In this document: positions 1-10,127 of the stretch, in pieces | Layout of the letters: every line of letters starts with the position of its first letter | How positions within the stretch are numbered: the stretch's first letter is position 1 | Origin: Cycas panzhihuaensis | Lineage: Eukaryota; Cycadophyta | Assembly (NCBI GenBank): GCA_023213395.1 | Contig: CM041465.1 | Span: 67,215,741-67,279,740 of the forward strand | Reading direction: 5' to 3' | Length of the DNA stretch: 64,000 nt | Program-made: the position numbers and the translations under genes | Notes under the pieces: generated by a model | Database searches by the model: none | What the model saw: the letters and a program-made list of their open reading frames with translations, nothing else | What the model was told of the DNA's origin: nothing

Positions 1-1150
1 CTATACCTCGTCTATTCGAAGTCAAGTCATCCATGGGGTGGACTACTTTAAAGATGATGAGGCTTTACTAGAGCACTTAGCAGGTTCCATGCCCAACTTA
101 CCTTCTGGTCATAATAAGCTTAGCCACCAGAAGATCCTAGCAACTGGGTCCACGTTAGCTGACCCGATCCCATCCTTCATTCTGTCTCCTCCTATTGATC
201 TTGCATCCCTCCATTTTGAGGAGGGGAACACCATGTGTAGGGGGGCAACTCAGGACACAGTCCTCGCCCTGAGCAAGATCATTAAGGTGGGGGCGGAGTG
301 TACTCCTGATGAAGTAAGGGAATACTCCTTTTTATTCTAGGAATTCTAGGATGTGTTCATGTGAGACTACTCTGACATGAAGGGAATTGACCCCTCCATC
401 ATCACCCACAACCTCACAACTATTCCTAGCACTTGCCCTATGCGCCAGAAGTAGCATCCTCTCCATCCCAAACTTTCAACCACTGTCAAGATGGAGGTTG
501 AAAAGCTCTTGGATGCATGACTTATCTCTTCCATCGATTACCCTAAGTGGGTATTGAACATCATTCCCGTTGCTAAGAAGAACGAGACCATTCATATATG
601 TGTCAACTTCCGCAACATTAACAATGGTTATCCTAAAGACAACTTCCCACTCCCCCTTATCGATCAAATAATCGATCGAATTGCTAGATTCGAAGTCATG
701 TCCTTAATGGACAGATTTTCTAGCTACAATGAAATCCAGATATCTCCCGAAGACCGCCACAAGACTTCCTTCACTACGCCATGGGGTACCTTTGCCTACA
801 AGGCAATGCCCTTTGGCCTTAAAAATGTGGGTGCTACTTATCAAGGAGCCATGCATTTCATTTTTCATGACCTCATCAACAACACATTGGAGGTCTTCAT
901 GGATGACATGATGGGTCTTTCACGTATTAGAGCCCATCATCCCTCTGACTTGTGGGCCATCTTCACACGATACCACAAGTACCATGTCAGTCTAAACCTA
1001 CTTAAATGCGTGTTTGCTATCACCTCAGGCAAACTCTTGGTTTCCTTGTATCAAAGCAAGGAATCCAAATCGATCCAGATAAAGTCAAGGCAATCCTTGA
1101 CATGCCGCCTCCTAGAACCCAATGACAGATTAAGTTGTTTCTAGGTAGGC
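1..1150 (+). pseudogene. Ty3/gypsy (Tat-like) reverse transcriptase domain, copy A, decayed
   Basis: This is the pol region leading into and through reverse transcriptase of a large Ty3/gypsy element; its 5' part lies outside the window. The pre-RT linker is readable from base 38 (KVGAECTPDEVREY near 280-330). RT motifs follow in order: YPKDNFPLPLIDQIID, SLMDRFSSYNEI, TPWGTFAYKAMPFGLKN, and the catalytic box as FMDD (near 896-907) where YVDD is usual. The reading is broken by stops at 338-340 and 347-349, TGA codons near 356 and 520, a frameshift near 1045, and TGA at 1123-1125. Order and wording match plant non-chromoviral Ty3 elements (Tat/Athila group) rather than copia. It reads into RNase H in the same direction. 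It is not expected to make protein as it stands. Confidence 0.9.
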
Positions 1151-1761
1151 TTGGTTTCCTTAAGCATTTTTTAGCAGACTTCACCATAAACGCCAAACCC
1201 CTTACTAACCTATTGAAGAAAGGAGCCCAATTTGTATGGTCTGACAAGACCCAACAAGCCTTTGCAGGACTCAAGGAAGCTCTCGCTTCCGCTCCTACGT
1301 TAACGCCTCCTCATTTCGATAGGCCCTTCATCTTGTATACCTCGGTAACCGATGAATCCCTGGGCATAATGCTTGCACAAGAGGATGATTTGGGAACCGA
1401 GAGAGCAATCTATTTTATCAGCCGCACCCTCATGGCTACTGAACTTAACTACCCTCCTGTTGAGAAGGAATGCCTCTCCTTAGTCCATGTGACCAAGAAG
1501 TTCAGGCATTACTTGCTCGGTAATACTACCAAGGTGATCGGCCAATCTGATGCCTTGCGTTATTTACTTACTCGTTCAGACTTGACGGGTAGGGCAGGTT
1601 ATTGGGCCATGCTACTTCAAGAGTTTGACTTGCAATTCATTAACAGGAAGTCAAAAAAAGGAATAATAGTGGCAGAGCAACTAGCAGACGCCCCCATTCC
1701 CAACACGAGCGGCGTTCCTGTTGATGACTCTCTCTCTAACGAGTCTATTTTGACCGTCTAA
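1135..1761 (+). pseudogene. Gypsy-type RNase H domain (gRH), copy A, catalytically degenerate
   Basis: This RNase H domain follows RT in the same polyprotein. The connection (FLGRLGFLKHFLADF) and the KGAQFVWSDKTQQAFAGLKE stretch are typical of Ty3/gypsy. The hydrolase part runs from about 1320, with acidic residues still present in the ELNYPPVEKECLSLV and SDALRYLL segments. The first catalytic Asp, expected as T-D-A-S, reads T-S-V-T (Ser codon 1342-1344). Loss of this residue is known for gypsy RNase H domains in elements that acquired a second RNase H, and such a domain lies downstream at 6736-7158. The frame is open over this stretch and ends at TAA 1759-1761, where the original polyprotein would have continued toward integrase. 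Confidence 0.88.
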
Positions 1762-3038
1762 AGTACTTCTCCTCACCCGCTTGCTAATAGCGAGTGGTAT
1801 GGTGACATTGTGCAGTATTTGACTCAGCAAGAATACCGCCCTGAAGCCAGCAATAAAGTTAGATTACGTATCTGCACCACCACTAGGCAATACTTCCTCG
1901 TGGATGAAGTATTGTACAAGAGATCCTTCAATGGGATCACCTTGTCACTGTCGCTTACGCCCGAAGGCACCAAATACTCCGCGAATGCCATCATGGCATT
2001 TGTGGGGGCCATTTTAGAGGCCAATCCATGGCCCAAAGGATCCTCCGCATGGGTTATTACCTGCCGTCCCTTTTTAAGGAAGCCCACGCCTATGCCCTGA
2101 GATGTCAACGATGCCAAGAGCACATTAATATCTCTCATGTGCCTTCTGAGGCCTTGCACCCTATCATATCTCCATGGCCCTTTTCTCAATGGGGTTTAAA
2201 CCTCATTGGTGCCATATCACCACCCTCTTCCACGCAGCATAAGTACATCTTGATTGCCACTGAGTATTTCACCAAATGGGCGGAGGCAATCCCCTTGTCC
2301 ACTACGCCTGGCAAGACGATAGCCACCTTCATTTACCAGCACATCGTTTGCCATTTCTGAGTTCCAAACGTCTTAATCACGGATAATGGAACCCCCTTTT
2401 GTAATAAGGAAATGGACAAGCTTTGCGAAAAATTCAAGATCTTGCATAGGACCTCATCCCCTTATTACCCCCAAGTAAACAGGCAAGTTGAATCATTCAA
2501 CAAAACCCTTGTTAACATTCTAAAGAAAACCGTTGCGCAATCTCAAAGAGATTGGCATCTCGAACTCCCTTCCGCTCTGTGGGCCTATCACACTTCTATC
2601 CATACAACTACTGGAATAACTCCATTCTCTTTAGTCTACGGGACCGAGGTGGTCCTCCCACTAGAAGTGGAGATCCCCTCTCTACGGGTCTCCCTTAGAG
2701 GTCTTATCGACGAGGAGTCTATCCGCCAGGCTCATCTCCTAGATCTCGAGGCCCTGGATGAGAGGCACTTAATGGCTTATCAAGCGAATCTCACTTCGAA
2801 AGCCTTCCTATAAAGGACTCACGACAAGCATCTTCGTGCTCGTCCTTTGTGCCCTGGGGACCACATCCTTAAGTTGGAATATCTCTACGATCGCCTAACC
2901 AAATTTGGACCTAAATGGGTTGATCCTTTCGTCATTCTCAAAAGCCTCGATAACGGTGCCTATAGGATCGCCACCTTGGAAGGCTTGGAATTCGAGAAGA
3001 CAGTCAACGGTAAATTCCTTAAGAAGTTTTACGCATGA
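1762..3038 (+). pseudogene. Integrase domain and pol C-terminus, copy A, decayed
   Basis: Integrase would insert the cDNA into host DNA. The zinc-binding region is partly visible (ALRCQRCQEHINIS near 2095-2135). Of the D,D,E triad, the first Asp is replaced: WGLNLIG carries Asn at 2199-2201, where copy B has Asp. The second Asp (ITDNG, 2382-2384) and the Glu (RQVESFNKTL, 2490-2492) are present. A frameshift lies near 2030, a TGA at 2358-2360 and a further break near 2810. The C-terminus (VDPFVILKSLDNGAYRI ... NGKFLKKFYA) is of the GPY/F-like type and stops at 3036-3038. No chromodomain follows, which fits the Tat/Athila side of Ty3/gypsy. Confidence 0.88.
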
Positions 3039-3666
3039 TCCCACGACGATACCTTCGCTATGCTCCAAAATGAGTCTAAACTACCATCTTAAGTTGTTCC
3101 CATTTCTCCCAACCATGGGTGGAATGGAAATTTAAGATGGCCTCTCACGTTTCTTTCTGGTTCCTCCCATGGAACCCGTGTTCCCATATCCTTTTGGGAC
3201 TTTTTTCTTCCTATTTGGGCATCCCCCAGTTAGGACGATGCTCTGGAGTATCGTTACTCCTCTCTCTCACCTGGTGTTTCCTTTGCATATCCTGCTATGC
3301 TCCTCCATGGACGTGCATGTCACTCTATCTCTAATGCCACATGTACCTATCACCTCTACTTATGGTGGACGTGTGTGCTTCTATTAGATATATAACCATG
3401 CATGGAAGGAAATACATGCATCATACAATAAATCATCTATAACATACACAATAAAACATATATGTCACTTGCCACACATGATATACACATCATCACATAT
3501 CAAAATGGGGTACTAATTACCCTGTGTATATATACATCAAAATCATATGTCACATCATACATTTGAGAAGCCAGTGTCCTTGCAAGGGGGTATAATCATA
3601 TGACTCTATATATGACCCCCTAGAGGCCCACGCTTTCCCGTCAAAATCTAATACATGTGTCCTACT
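3039..3666. other. Spacer between pol and antisense gene, copy A
   Basis: This is non-coding sequence between the pol stop and the end of the antisense gene. It is recognisably related to 15,185-15,940 in copy B (for example the stretch around the TTTGCATA...CCTGCTATGCTCC words near 3280-3300 and 15,483-15,505). It therefore belongs to the element and is not an insertion. The two genes converge here, so it may hold polyadenylation signals for both; none is convincing by eye. Confidence 0.55.
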
Positions 3667-5600
3667 CTACTGCTGCCCCACTCTTGGGGTACCATCTCCT
3701 GGTCTGTGTGATCCCTCTCCTGGGGACCACATCCCTCCGAGGCTCCTCCTAGGCCTCCGCGAGCTCTCTACCTCACTCCCCTCATCATGTGGCCATCTCG
3801 GGGTCGTCGCAGTCGTGTGGGTGTATGTTTTGCTCCTGCTTGACCTCGACGCCACCTGGTCTACCAGCTGATCGTATCTAGCCTGGATGCGATCTCTCTC
3901 ACTCTCTACTCCTCGAAGACGCTCCTCCAACACTGCTATCCAGTCCATGCTCCCTGTGTCTCTACCTGCTCCTCCCTAAGCCTCTAGAGCCTATACCCGT
4001 CTCCGCAGTGCGTTTCGCTCGCCCCTAGCCTCGTCCAACTCCCACTACATCTATCCTCTGAATGCCATGTGCTCTTGGGACTCTATAGCCTAGATGTCTC
4101 TCGCCCTCGCCAATGAGGTGAATACCATCATATGTGCACCGGCCGACCTAGGCGCATCCTCTGTTTGGATGGGCGGTCGCCCCTCTGCATACACCTAAGG
4201 GAACATCTCCCTCACCATAGTCTCTACCAACTACCTGATCTTCACGATACCTACAAATCCAACATACCTTATGTCAGTATATATCCAACTGTATACCAAA
4301 GTAAAACCAAATCAAACTATCTATCTGGCTATCAAACAATTGAGGAAATGGTTAGGCCTCACCTGCCGTGGCCGCTGGCTCCTCTGCTCATGCGACGACC
4401 TCTCCTCCTGGCTCCCCGCCAGCTGTTGGTACCTCCTCCTTAGGTACCATCTCTGCCTGGGCCTCTCTCCTCACCAGGATTGGCTCAGCTGTTGCCTCTC
4501 TGGATATCCTCATGATCCGTAGCCTTTGGGCCCTCGTCACTAGCACCCTGCTCTCCTCTGCAGCCCCTGATGGGCTTACCTCTCCTCTGACAGTCTTGGA
4601 TGGCCCCGCTGCTCCTCCTGAGGTCCTTGATGGACTTGCCTCTCCCACAGGTCATGATGGGCTAGCCCCATCTCCTCCATCGTCGTCATCATCGTCGTCA
4701 CATGGGAGCACCCCTGCTCTGCTTGCCTCGTCATCACTGTCCTACCTCACTGCGCTATACATATCTGCCACGTAATCTGTCATGGTGAGGAGGTACAACG
4801 ATGTCGTCTCTACTAAGCACCGGATATGGGCCTGATCCTCTATCCCCCTTAGTCTAGTCTACCATCTGTGGACCATTGGGGCCCACTCCGCAATAGGGTG
4901 TGGTCCCCCCACTGGTGTCACTACTTCAAAGTGATAAAAAAACTAGCATTGTAGCAGTGTGTTGTATGATAGTCCTCCTCTACTGGTCGTCCTGATAGCA
5001 TCGAGCTACGTGACGAGGTTCGCTGCTATCAAGGTGGCCCAGGCCATCCTCTCACCCGCCTCACAGCGGTGCACTGCATCCATCCATCCCCCAGGAATAT
5101 CTCTATAGTTCTGTTTCTGGGAAACTTAGAACAGAATGCACAGCGTAATAAGCCTCCTCACCCGAGGAATCCTAGACATCACCATCATCTGGAGAGGGAC
5201 TCCTCTCCTTTCCCATCTATCTGTCCCTATGAAAAATGTTGTTGCCTCCCGATGTGCTACCTCATTGCTAGCAAGACTCCCGGTCACCGGCCTCCCAGTT
5301 CTTGCAGTTCTAAAATCCATCGAATATCCCTTGGCGTCACCGTCATGTCTCCCACTTGGGGTAGATTGAAAACATGCCTCCTCATGTCCTAGTGAGATAT
5401 AATATCAACTAACAACCTCTGATCTGATGTAAACTGAGGTGTCTTTAGGGCATTGAATAGGCCACATCTCTGCAAAATTCCCTTGTCCTCCCTGAACATC
5501 ATCTCGATATAGCTCAGCATCACCATACCTATGTTCTCGCGGTTATCCAGTGCGGTAACAGCCTGCCAACATCACAAACCAGTCAAAGTCAGTCTCATGC
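3667..5600 (-). pseudogene. Antisense extra ORF with plant mobile domain (PMD), copy A
   Basis: This gene runs against pol and is read from about 5600 down to 3667. Its N-terminal half matches the plant mobile domain family: SYIEMMFREDKGILQRCGLF near 5460-5520, then HVFNLPQVGDMTVTPRDI near 5330-5380 (family pattern FHLP-GEMTVTL-D) and a GRPVTG motif. Later parts include EWAPMVHRW (near 4880), an acidic Asp-rich run encoded around 4680-4702, an Ala/Pro/Gly/Glu-rich linker, and a C-terminal predicted coiled coil (LEERLRGVESERDRIQARYD, 3860-3925). Stops and frameshifts break it. Antisense extra ORFs, some with PMD, are known from Tat-lineage gypsy elements; their function is unknown. Copy B has the counterpart at 15,940-17,590. 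Confidence 0.75.
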
Positions 5601-5698
5601 CAGTCCCCTATACTCTTGGCTATCTCTTAGCTCTTTCTGCTTGCGATTTGGGGCCTCATGATCCCTCATCTTCTTTCTCGCAGTTCCGCACTGCCGCT

Positions 5699-5787
5699 GC
5701 TAAACTTCAGGTACCGCAAAGTTTAGCTTGGGTCCCATGGCGATTGTGGCCCCGCGGTAAAGATCGTGGCACTGCGATCTTTACCGC
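5699..5787. promoter_or_regulatory. Double inverted-repeat cassette, copy A internal
   Basis: Two stem-loop-forming inverted repeats lie side by side. The first has 9-bp arms at 5699-5707 and 5719-5727. The second has perfect 13-bp arms (GCGGTAAAGATCG and its complement) at 5754-5766 and 5775-5787 with an 8-nt loop. They sit just upstream of the antisense PMD gene and about 420 bp upstream of the TATA box for the sense RNase H gene. Copy B has the equivalent at 17,705-17,812. A similar but weaker cassette lies in the 3' region near 8024-8062. Function is unknown. Confidence 0.7.
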
Positions 5788-6000
5788 AGTATGAACGGCA
5801 CCCCCACGAAAGGGAGGGGCTTCTAGCCCAAAATAAAAAAAAATTCCTTTAGATGGATCCCCGTGGGGTCCACGGAGACCAGGGCTCCCTAATGCCCAGG
5901 TCCCCCCTCTTTTTGGGTCTAATTTGAACTCCAAGAGGCCACTATCTGCCCATATGGGGCACAAAACTACCTAAAAATCAACAAAAAACATTCAATTTTG

Positions 6001-6735
6001 AACTTTGAAATGGGATAAGTTTTGTAAGATCCACTCATTGGATCTGGTCTTGCTATCATCATCATATCCTACTGATCCCATTGGCTCTCTCTGTGCTCCG
6101 ATCCAATAGTCTGATCTCCTCCCACGTGCCTTCAAAGTTGGGCGGCGCTCCACTGTTTTCTCACGAGATTTGGTGAAAATGAATTCGTTTTCCGTTGAAT
6201 TTCCTTATATAGGTGGGGGTCCCGTCGGGCACTCTCTGTTTTTGCTCTCGCGACAACTGTTGGAACCGTCTCGTTTCCCTGACCACCTTTGTCTTCTGGC
6301 CCTGTCACCCGTTGTGCTCTTTTGATGCCCTTTTTACCCTCTCTTTCAAGTGCATTTATAGCGCCTCACCATTGCACCTTTCTGCAGGGCCTTTCTATCT
6401 CGTTTTGCGTGCCACTCTCGTGCGTGCCTGAGTTTATACTCGTTTGGCTTGTTTCACTGTTCTGGACTCGTTTCCGCAGCCCTTTTCTGCTCCTAGGGTC
6501 CCCAGAGGGAAGGCTCCCCCGTATGGGGGCATGTTTTACTTCCTAAAGCGACCTTTGGTACTCTAGGGTGCCCTTTTTTTTGCCCTCTCTCAGGTAGCGG
6601 CCAGACTGCTTGCTCTCATCCTTGTGTAGCCTCATTGCGAGGTCCTCCTACCCTCTACGGCCACTTATTTCTTGCCTTTCGAGTATCTCTTTCACTCCAT
6701 CATAGATTATTATCCCCAGGATTTTGTGTTCACTC
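6001..6735 (+). promoter_or_regulatory. Internal promoter region and leader for the separate RNase H ORF, copy A
   Basis: A TATATA box at 6206-6211 sits in a block (TTTCCTTATATAGGTGGGG) that is almost identical in copy B (18,246-18,264), amid otherwise diverged sequence. A G-box core CACGTG lies at 6123-6128, about 80 bp upstream. Upstream words such as GATCCACTCA, GGATCTGGTCT and CAAAGTTGGGC are also shared with copy B. The block lies about 530 bp before the aRNH ATG at 6736. I infer a sense promoter internal to the element; transcription itself cannot be seen here. Confidence 0.55.
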
Positions 6736-7158
6736 ATGTCCCTCTATATATTTACCGACGGCAGAAGCCGCGGTAATCTTGGACCTTCTACCGCTGCTTG
6801 GATCCTTCGCAGCCCCTCCAGGCATGATTTCCTGTGCTCTGCAATCTTCCTCCTCAAAGCCACCAATAATGAAGCTGAGTACACGGTCGTTATTGAAGCC
6901 CTTACTAATGCTCTCCATTTCCATCACAGACCCATCATTTTGCTTTGCGACTCTCAGGTTGTGGTGTCCCATCTCACCCAGGTTTACCAGGTGCGATGCC
7001 CTCACTTGAGAACCCTTGCTTCGACCGCCAGATCTCTCTTGGCTCGCTTCTCATCCGTTGACATTCATCACATCCCTCGGGACCTCAATGCTGAGGCAGA
7101 CAGCCTCGTCTGCCTCATCCTTGAGCGTCGTCTCCCTCTTCTTGGCGACCACCTTTGA
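6736..7158 (+). CDS. Archaeal-type RNase H (aRNH), second RNase H of the element, intact ORF
   Basis: This is a 140-residue open frame starting at ATG 6736, preferred because the conserved domain begins at once (SLYIFTDG). All four RNase H catalytic acidic residues are in place: D8 (FTDG), E48 (ATNNEAEY), D72 (LLCDSQ) and D122 (NAEADSL). The TNN-E-A-E and CDSQ motifs and the short length match the plant/archaeal type-I RNase H acquired by some Tat-lineage gypsy elements. The enzyme degrades RNA in RNA:DNA hybrids, and in these elements it may take over from the degenerate gypsy RNase H. It lies about 3.7 kb downstream of integrase, beyond an antisense gene, with its own TATA-containing upstream region. 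Copy B carries a broken version at 18,837-19,257. Confidence 0.85.
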   Translation: MSLYIFTDGRSRGNLGPSTAAWILRSPSRHDFLCSAIFLLKATNNEAEYTVVIEALTNALHFHHRPIILLCDSQVVVSHLTQVYQVRCPHLRTLASTARSLLARFSSVDIHHIPRDLNAEADSLVCLILERRLPLLGDHL

Positions 7159-10127
7159 GAGACTTATTTAGCCAGCCCGTTACTCAAGTCTCTGGTCGCC
7201 TTTATTCTGACTTGCTTGTTTTCATCTATCAGGTGCCCTCACATCACTCGTTACACTTCAGTAATGGGGGGGCACCCCCCTCATTGGCTTTCTTCACCTA
7301 CAGGTCGACTTTTAGATGACGCATAGGCAGCCCCTATGTTGCCCTCATATCCATCTCCCTTATCCACACGTTCCGCCACGATACTCGCCGACACCCTTGG
7401 TCCATATGTTGTTTATAGTTTCTTTATATATATATATACATGTGCTACTAATAGTTTTTTATTGTCAGTATTCGCCATCACACCACGCTTCCGAGCAGTG
7501 TGGCTCTACTGCCAATGGGACAGTGTTTCCTAGCTACTTGGAATGGACTCGGGACGCATCGACTCAGGTAAGCTCAGTTATACGTTCTTGCTCCCATCCT
7601 CACTCTTGTTCGACCGAGGTCACTTGGTAGATTGCCTGATGCATGCTTACATGTCATTCATATGACTACACTACTTTCTTGCTTGATCACACTACGTGTG
7701 CCTGCCACATGCCACTCAGCCTATGACGACCTACCGTGTGAGCACTCCTCAGCGAGTGCTACACCCCATATGACACTTAGCCACCCACATCATCTCCACC
7801 ACCCTCGAGTGCCTTAGTCAGTCGTGTCTCGCCCACGACAACATTCCACCCATACTTCAATTCATCTTCCAAGTATGATAGGATCCCTAGTTGAGACCCA
7901 TTCCTCTTTTCTGACCACTTATCAGACATCTAGGCATCAATTCCTAGCTGTTCACCCCTAACAAACTCCCTGTTTTGCTCCAGACCCTATTTCTGATTTG
8001 ATTTTTACCTGCAGGTTCACACTGCTGTAAACTTAGCGATACCGCGATATTTACTGTGGTACGACTGTTCAAAAAAGATTTTTAAAACTGACGCGGCAGT
8101 TCCCGCTCTTTTCGCGGAATTACCACGTGGCGTTTGCATCTTTTGACTTCCCTGTGACTCTCAATGTTCACTTAGGGTTAGTGGAAGATAAAAACCAAAA
8201 GGTCAATCATTCTTCCCTCTTCTTTCTCCATTTTTTGGATGTTACTCCTACAGTTATCCATCACCTACTGCACAAAGGCATACTCTTCAGCTGCTACTCT
8301 TTCTATAGAGATTATTACTGCATCTCAGGCTCAGCACTAGCAGTTCATGCCTCCTATTGCAGGTTCACACAGTGGAAAGCAGAGCATTCACAAGAACTCT
8401 CTAAGGAAAAGCTCCAAGGTCCCAAACCGTAGTGGTGTTTCTCACGGTGGCCTCTCCTCCAAAACCAACCTTAAAACCCTGCCAAAGGCAGGTCCTTCCT
8501 TTTATTTTCCAGCAGAAGTAAACTTCTATTCTCTGCTATAAGGTGCTCCCCACTATTTGCTCTAAGATCCATGTTCTTTCCTTTACTTTTTGTGGATAGT
8601 GTTTAGTATATTTGTTTTTCATGACATTGTGCCCATTTATCATTAGCTCTTTGCACATTGGGTTGTAGTGCTTCCCTTCATTTTCTTGTAAGCCTACTTT
8701 AAGGTGGCTGTACAAAGGAGGTAACACAAAGAAATGTGGAGGGAGAAAGGCGGGGCTAGACCCCCTTATTGACCTTCTCCCCAAGGGTCCAAACCCTTCT
8801 TTTCTTTCCCCCTACACCTTTTGCCTCCCTTGAAGCTGGGTTAGGGACTTGGGAGCCTACCTCCAAATCTGAACCAGCATTGGCAGCTCCTTGCCATGCT
8901 AGTTTCAGACCCTTTTTACTGGATTTGGGTACCACGTAAGCCCCAAAATTGCTCCTGGTTGGTTCATAGCCTGTAGCTTGTCCCAACTGGATGATCTGTT
9001 GCTCATAGTATCCCATCCTTTAGGTGTGCTTACATATCATCCTGCTAGTTTCTCTCCTCTTTTACTTGCTATCCTACACAACCAATATAGTCTATTTCTT
9101 CTTCCCTGAGGCCACCTAGGGACTTCTGTGGGTGAGCTAGCCATTTCGAGGCTAACTCTTTTGCATTGGGTACCGGTTGGTGTGGTTGCTTATTGGAGTC
9201 TTATTTGGATTTCTTTGCAGTAATATGCACATGTTCTTGATTTAGTTTGATTTCAGTTTTTTTATATTTGTGCATGGATATTAGATATATTTGTATCTCC
9301 TCTTCCAGGAGGAAGAAACTTGCATGTTTTGACTGGCAGGTTTTACGATCGTGGAGATACACATGAAACAAACTGGTTAGTAGGTTAGTCTCTTGTTGGT
9401 TTCTTTTCCTTATTTCCCTTTTTTTTGTTGCTTTGCTTTGTTTTACTTCTTTCACATACTTTGGGGAGGTAAGTTAGCCCCTTCGATTGCTCACAGCAAC
9501 CATTGTCAGTCGGTCTCACCTATGCGATAAGTAGAGCGGAAAGGTGCGTAAAACAACGAGAAACGCAACGCTTCATTCGAACACCGGGTCCAGGTACTCC
9601 TTTTTCCCTTTTTGTTCTTTTCCTATAGCATTGTTTCTATGCATGTGTTTGCATATTAAAAACATGTAGGAAATGAAAAAAGGGGAAGGAATACATATTT
9701 GCATCTGCATATTTCTTATTAGTAGTTGTTTTTTATTATGTGTAGGCAGTTTTCCTTGAATGTGAGCCACTCACCCCTCACTTCTTCGATTAGTCCACGC
9801 GTAGAATATTTTATCACACACACACCACCTACATGTTGCCTTCTCTCTTCTTCGAGAAGACGCAACCCTTTAGGTCCCTTCCTCCTCTTCCCGGCCATCT
9901 AAGGGGTAGGAGGGCCTCACCTTTTGGGATAACCTAAGGCCTCGCCTTGTGTCCCTTCCCCGAGATCACCTTGAAGCAAGTAGGCACCATTTGTAGGTCT
10001 CGAATCTGCGCTCTGACACACAGACGCCCTGCGTGGTGATTCCTTACCAACTAATCCAACTCATAACTTGACTTAGTTGTATATAGCCATACCTTGCTGA
10101 CGTAGGAAACCACCCCGCGAGAAGTGT
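7159..10127 (+). mobile_element. 3' region and LTR-like sequence of gypsy copy A
   Basis: No convincing gene lies here; short frames on either strand are incidental. The stretch is homologous to copy B downstream of its aRNH. Shared landmarks include a G-run/C-run element (7263-7281; 19,512-19,528), AGCCCCTATGTTG-like words near 7330, CTTCCGAGCA near 7490, a CCACGTGG box (8123-8130) and the block GGCCATC...GGAGGGCCT (9892-9916; 23,021-23,042). Homology runs to about 10,110. I read it as 3' untranslated sequence plus LTR, perhaps continuing into a leader. Exact LTR ends (TG...CA) could not be fixed by eye. Confidence 0.55.
8020..8195 (+). promoter_or_regulatory. LTR-type promoter module, copy A
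   Basis: Three elements occur in order: a weak inverted repeat (near 8024-8062, TGTAAACTTAGCG versus CGCGATATTTAC), a G-box in CCACGTGG (8123-8130), and an AT-rich TATA-like AGATAAAAA (8186-8194) followed by a pyrimidine-rich leader. Copy B has the same order at 20,680-20,870 with a clean TATAAA. The arrangement resembles the internal module upstream of the aRNH gene. I infer the U3 promoter of the element. Confidence 0.45.

Noticed and set aside
4132-4775. Plus-strand Ser/Pro/Leu-rich frames
   Set aside because: They are shadows of the GC-rich linker of the antisense PMD gene; the conserved PMD motifs lie on the minus strand.
5707-5964. Minus-strand 85-codon frame over the palindromes
   Set aside because: It crosses the inverted-repeat cassette, has no counterpart frame in copy B and shows no domain; it is non-coding control sequence.
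6736-7158. aRNH of copy A kept intact by selection or host domestication
   Set aside because: Copy A pol has roughly ten lesions in 3 kb, so about 1.4 would be expected in 423 bp; seeing none has a chance of about one in four. The intact frame alone is not evidence of selection.
6724-7158. Endogenous pararetrovirus (RNase H plus RT in the same region)
   Set aside because: Integrase, LTR copia/gypsy gene order, PBS types and absence of movement- or coat-protein motifs point to LTR retrotransposons.
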